A DNA stretch of 64,000 nt from Diospyros lotus (taxonomy: Eukaryota > Streptophyta > Magnoliopsida > Ericales > Ebenaceae), in the NCBI RefSeq assembly GCF_014633365.1, contig NC_068349.1, positions 17,250,753 to 17,314,752 on the forward strand. Direction: 5' to 3'. Positions 63,601-64,000 of the stretch are shown here, one piece after another. The translations under genes and the position numbers were made by a program. Position 1 is the stretch's first letter, and each line of letters starts with the position of its first letter. Under the pieces are notes generated by a model, which worked only from the letters and a program-made list of their open reading frames with translations, was not told the DNA's origin and ran no database searches.

Positions 63601-64000
63601 CAATTTGAGCATGGCAAGTCAAGCCAATCTGGAGAAGTTATCTCGAGGGAATATCAATTTTAGTCCAAGGATGAAGGGTGAAGCTACAAGAATTTCTGGG
63701 GGAAGTTATGCTTTGTTGGACCAATTTACCACAAGCAACTTTCGTGGCTAGATGAATTATAAAATCGATGGTAAATGGTCATCTGCATCTTAAACATTCA
63801 ACAAAGGACAAACTAAATTGTTAAGAGGGATTGAACTTCTTAACTGGTGTTCTATTTAGAATGAAATATTGGTGTTTTTCATGTCATTCTCTCTATGGAG
63901 ATCCTTCCATTTTATGCATCTTTGGTTACAAATTTACAATTATAATCGATATAAAAGTTTTATAGCCTTTGTCATGTTACAACTTCTTATGAGTAGGAAA
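63601..64000 (+). other. Hidden C-terminal frame and 3' untranslated region
   Basis: 63601-63751 is open in the alternative frame described for the preceding gene, stopping at TAG 63749-63751. After that the sequence is AT-rich and untranslated in style. A clear AATAAA is not evident; the transcript end may lie near or beyond 64000. Confidence 0.5.

Overview
This window comes from the nuclear genome of a flowering plant, most likely a eudicot (inferred from AT-rich intergenic DNA, short plant-type introns, plant Ty1/copia, Ty3/gypsy and CACTA elements, and a plant kinesin-14). I cannot name the species. It holds two host genes, both on the + strand. The rest is mostly a stack of nested transposons.

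Layout. 1-20320 is a minus-strand LTR retrotransposon with no recognisable coding capacity. Its tRNA-iMet-type primer site is at 4672-4683, and its ~2.75 kb 5' LTR (4687-20320) is split by a 12.9 kb CACTA (En/Spm) DNA transposon (6960-19841; 3-bp duplication ATT). The CACTA element carries decayed TNPD- and TNPA-like genes. 20981-26280 is a Ty3/gypsy element with both LTRs, primer site, purine tract and a perfect 5-bp duplication (CATTG), but its polyprotein is broken. 26281-27930 is older repeat DNA.

The first host gene is a kinesin-14 motor. It has a non-coding leader exon and 17 coding exons between 29346 and 37184, which join without a frame break into 920 residues. One motor-domain intron has U12-type AT-AC signals, and another near the 3' end uses a GC donor. 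After it come fragments of a Tat/Ogre-like Ty3 element (38564-39368), a block dense in a TCGAGTA word (39530-41060) and a minus-strand Ty1/copia fragment (41100-42205).

43751-55609 is a three-part nest. An old + strand Ty1/copia element (Copia-1) is interrupted by a 1446-bp solo LTR (46307-47752, TATCA duplication) and by a near full-length minus-strand Ty1/copia element (Copia-2, 48187-53670). 56766-58333 is a non-autonomous CACTA element (CTT duplication) filled with GCGGCG-type subterminal repeats. 58851-59687 is a 360-bp direct duplication whose junction holds 119 bp matching the subterminal DNA of the large CACTA element.

The second host gene (leader exon ~61085-61215, coding 62305-63600) encodes a lysine-rich, probably nuclear protein of unknown function. 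It contains a head-to-tail 77-residue internal duplication. A 7-T run near its 3' end appears to shift the frame and hide a ~50-residue C-terminus.

The genes do not form a pathway. The kinesin would act on microtubules; the other protein is uncharacterised. The points of most interest are the minor-spliceosome intron in the kinesin, the CACTA-derived filler in a duplication junction, the nesting history, and the duplicated unknown protein.
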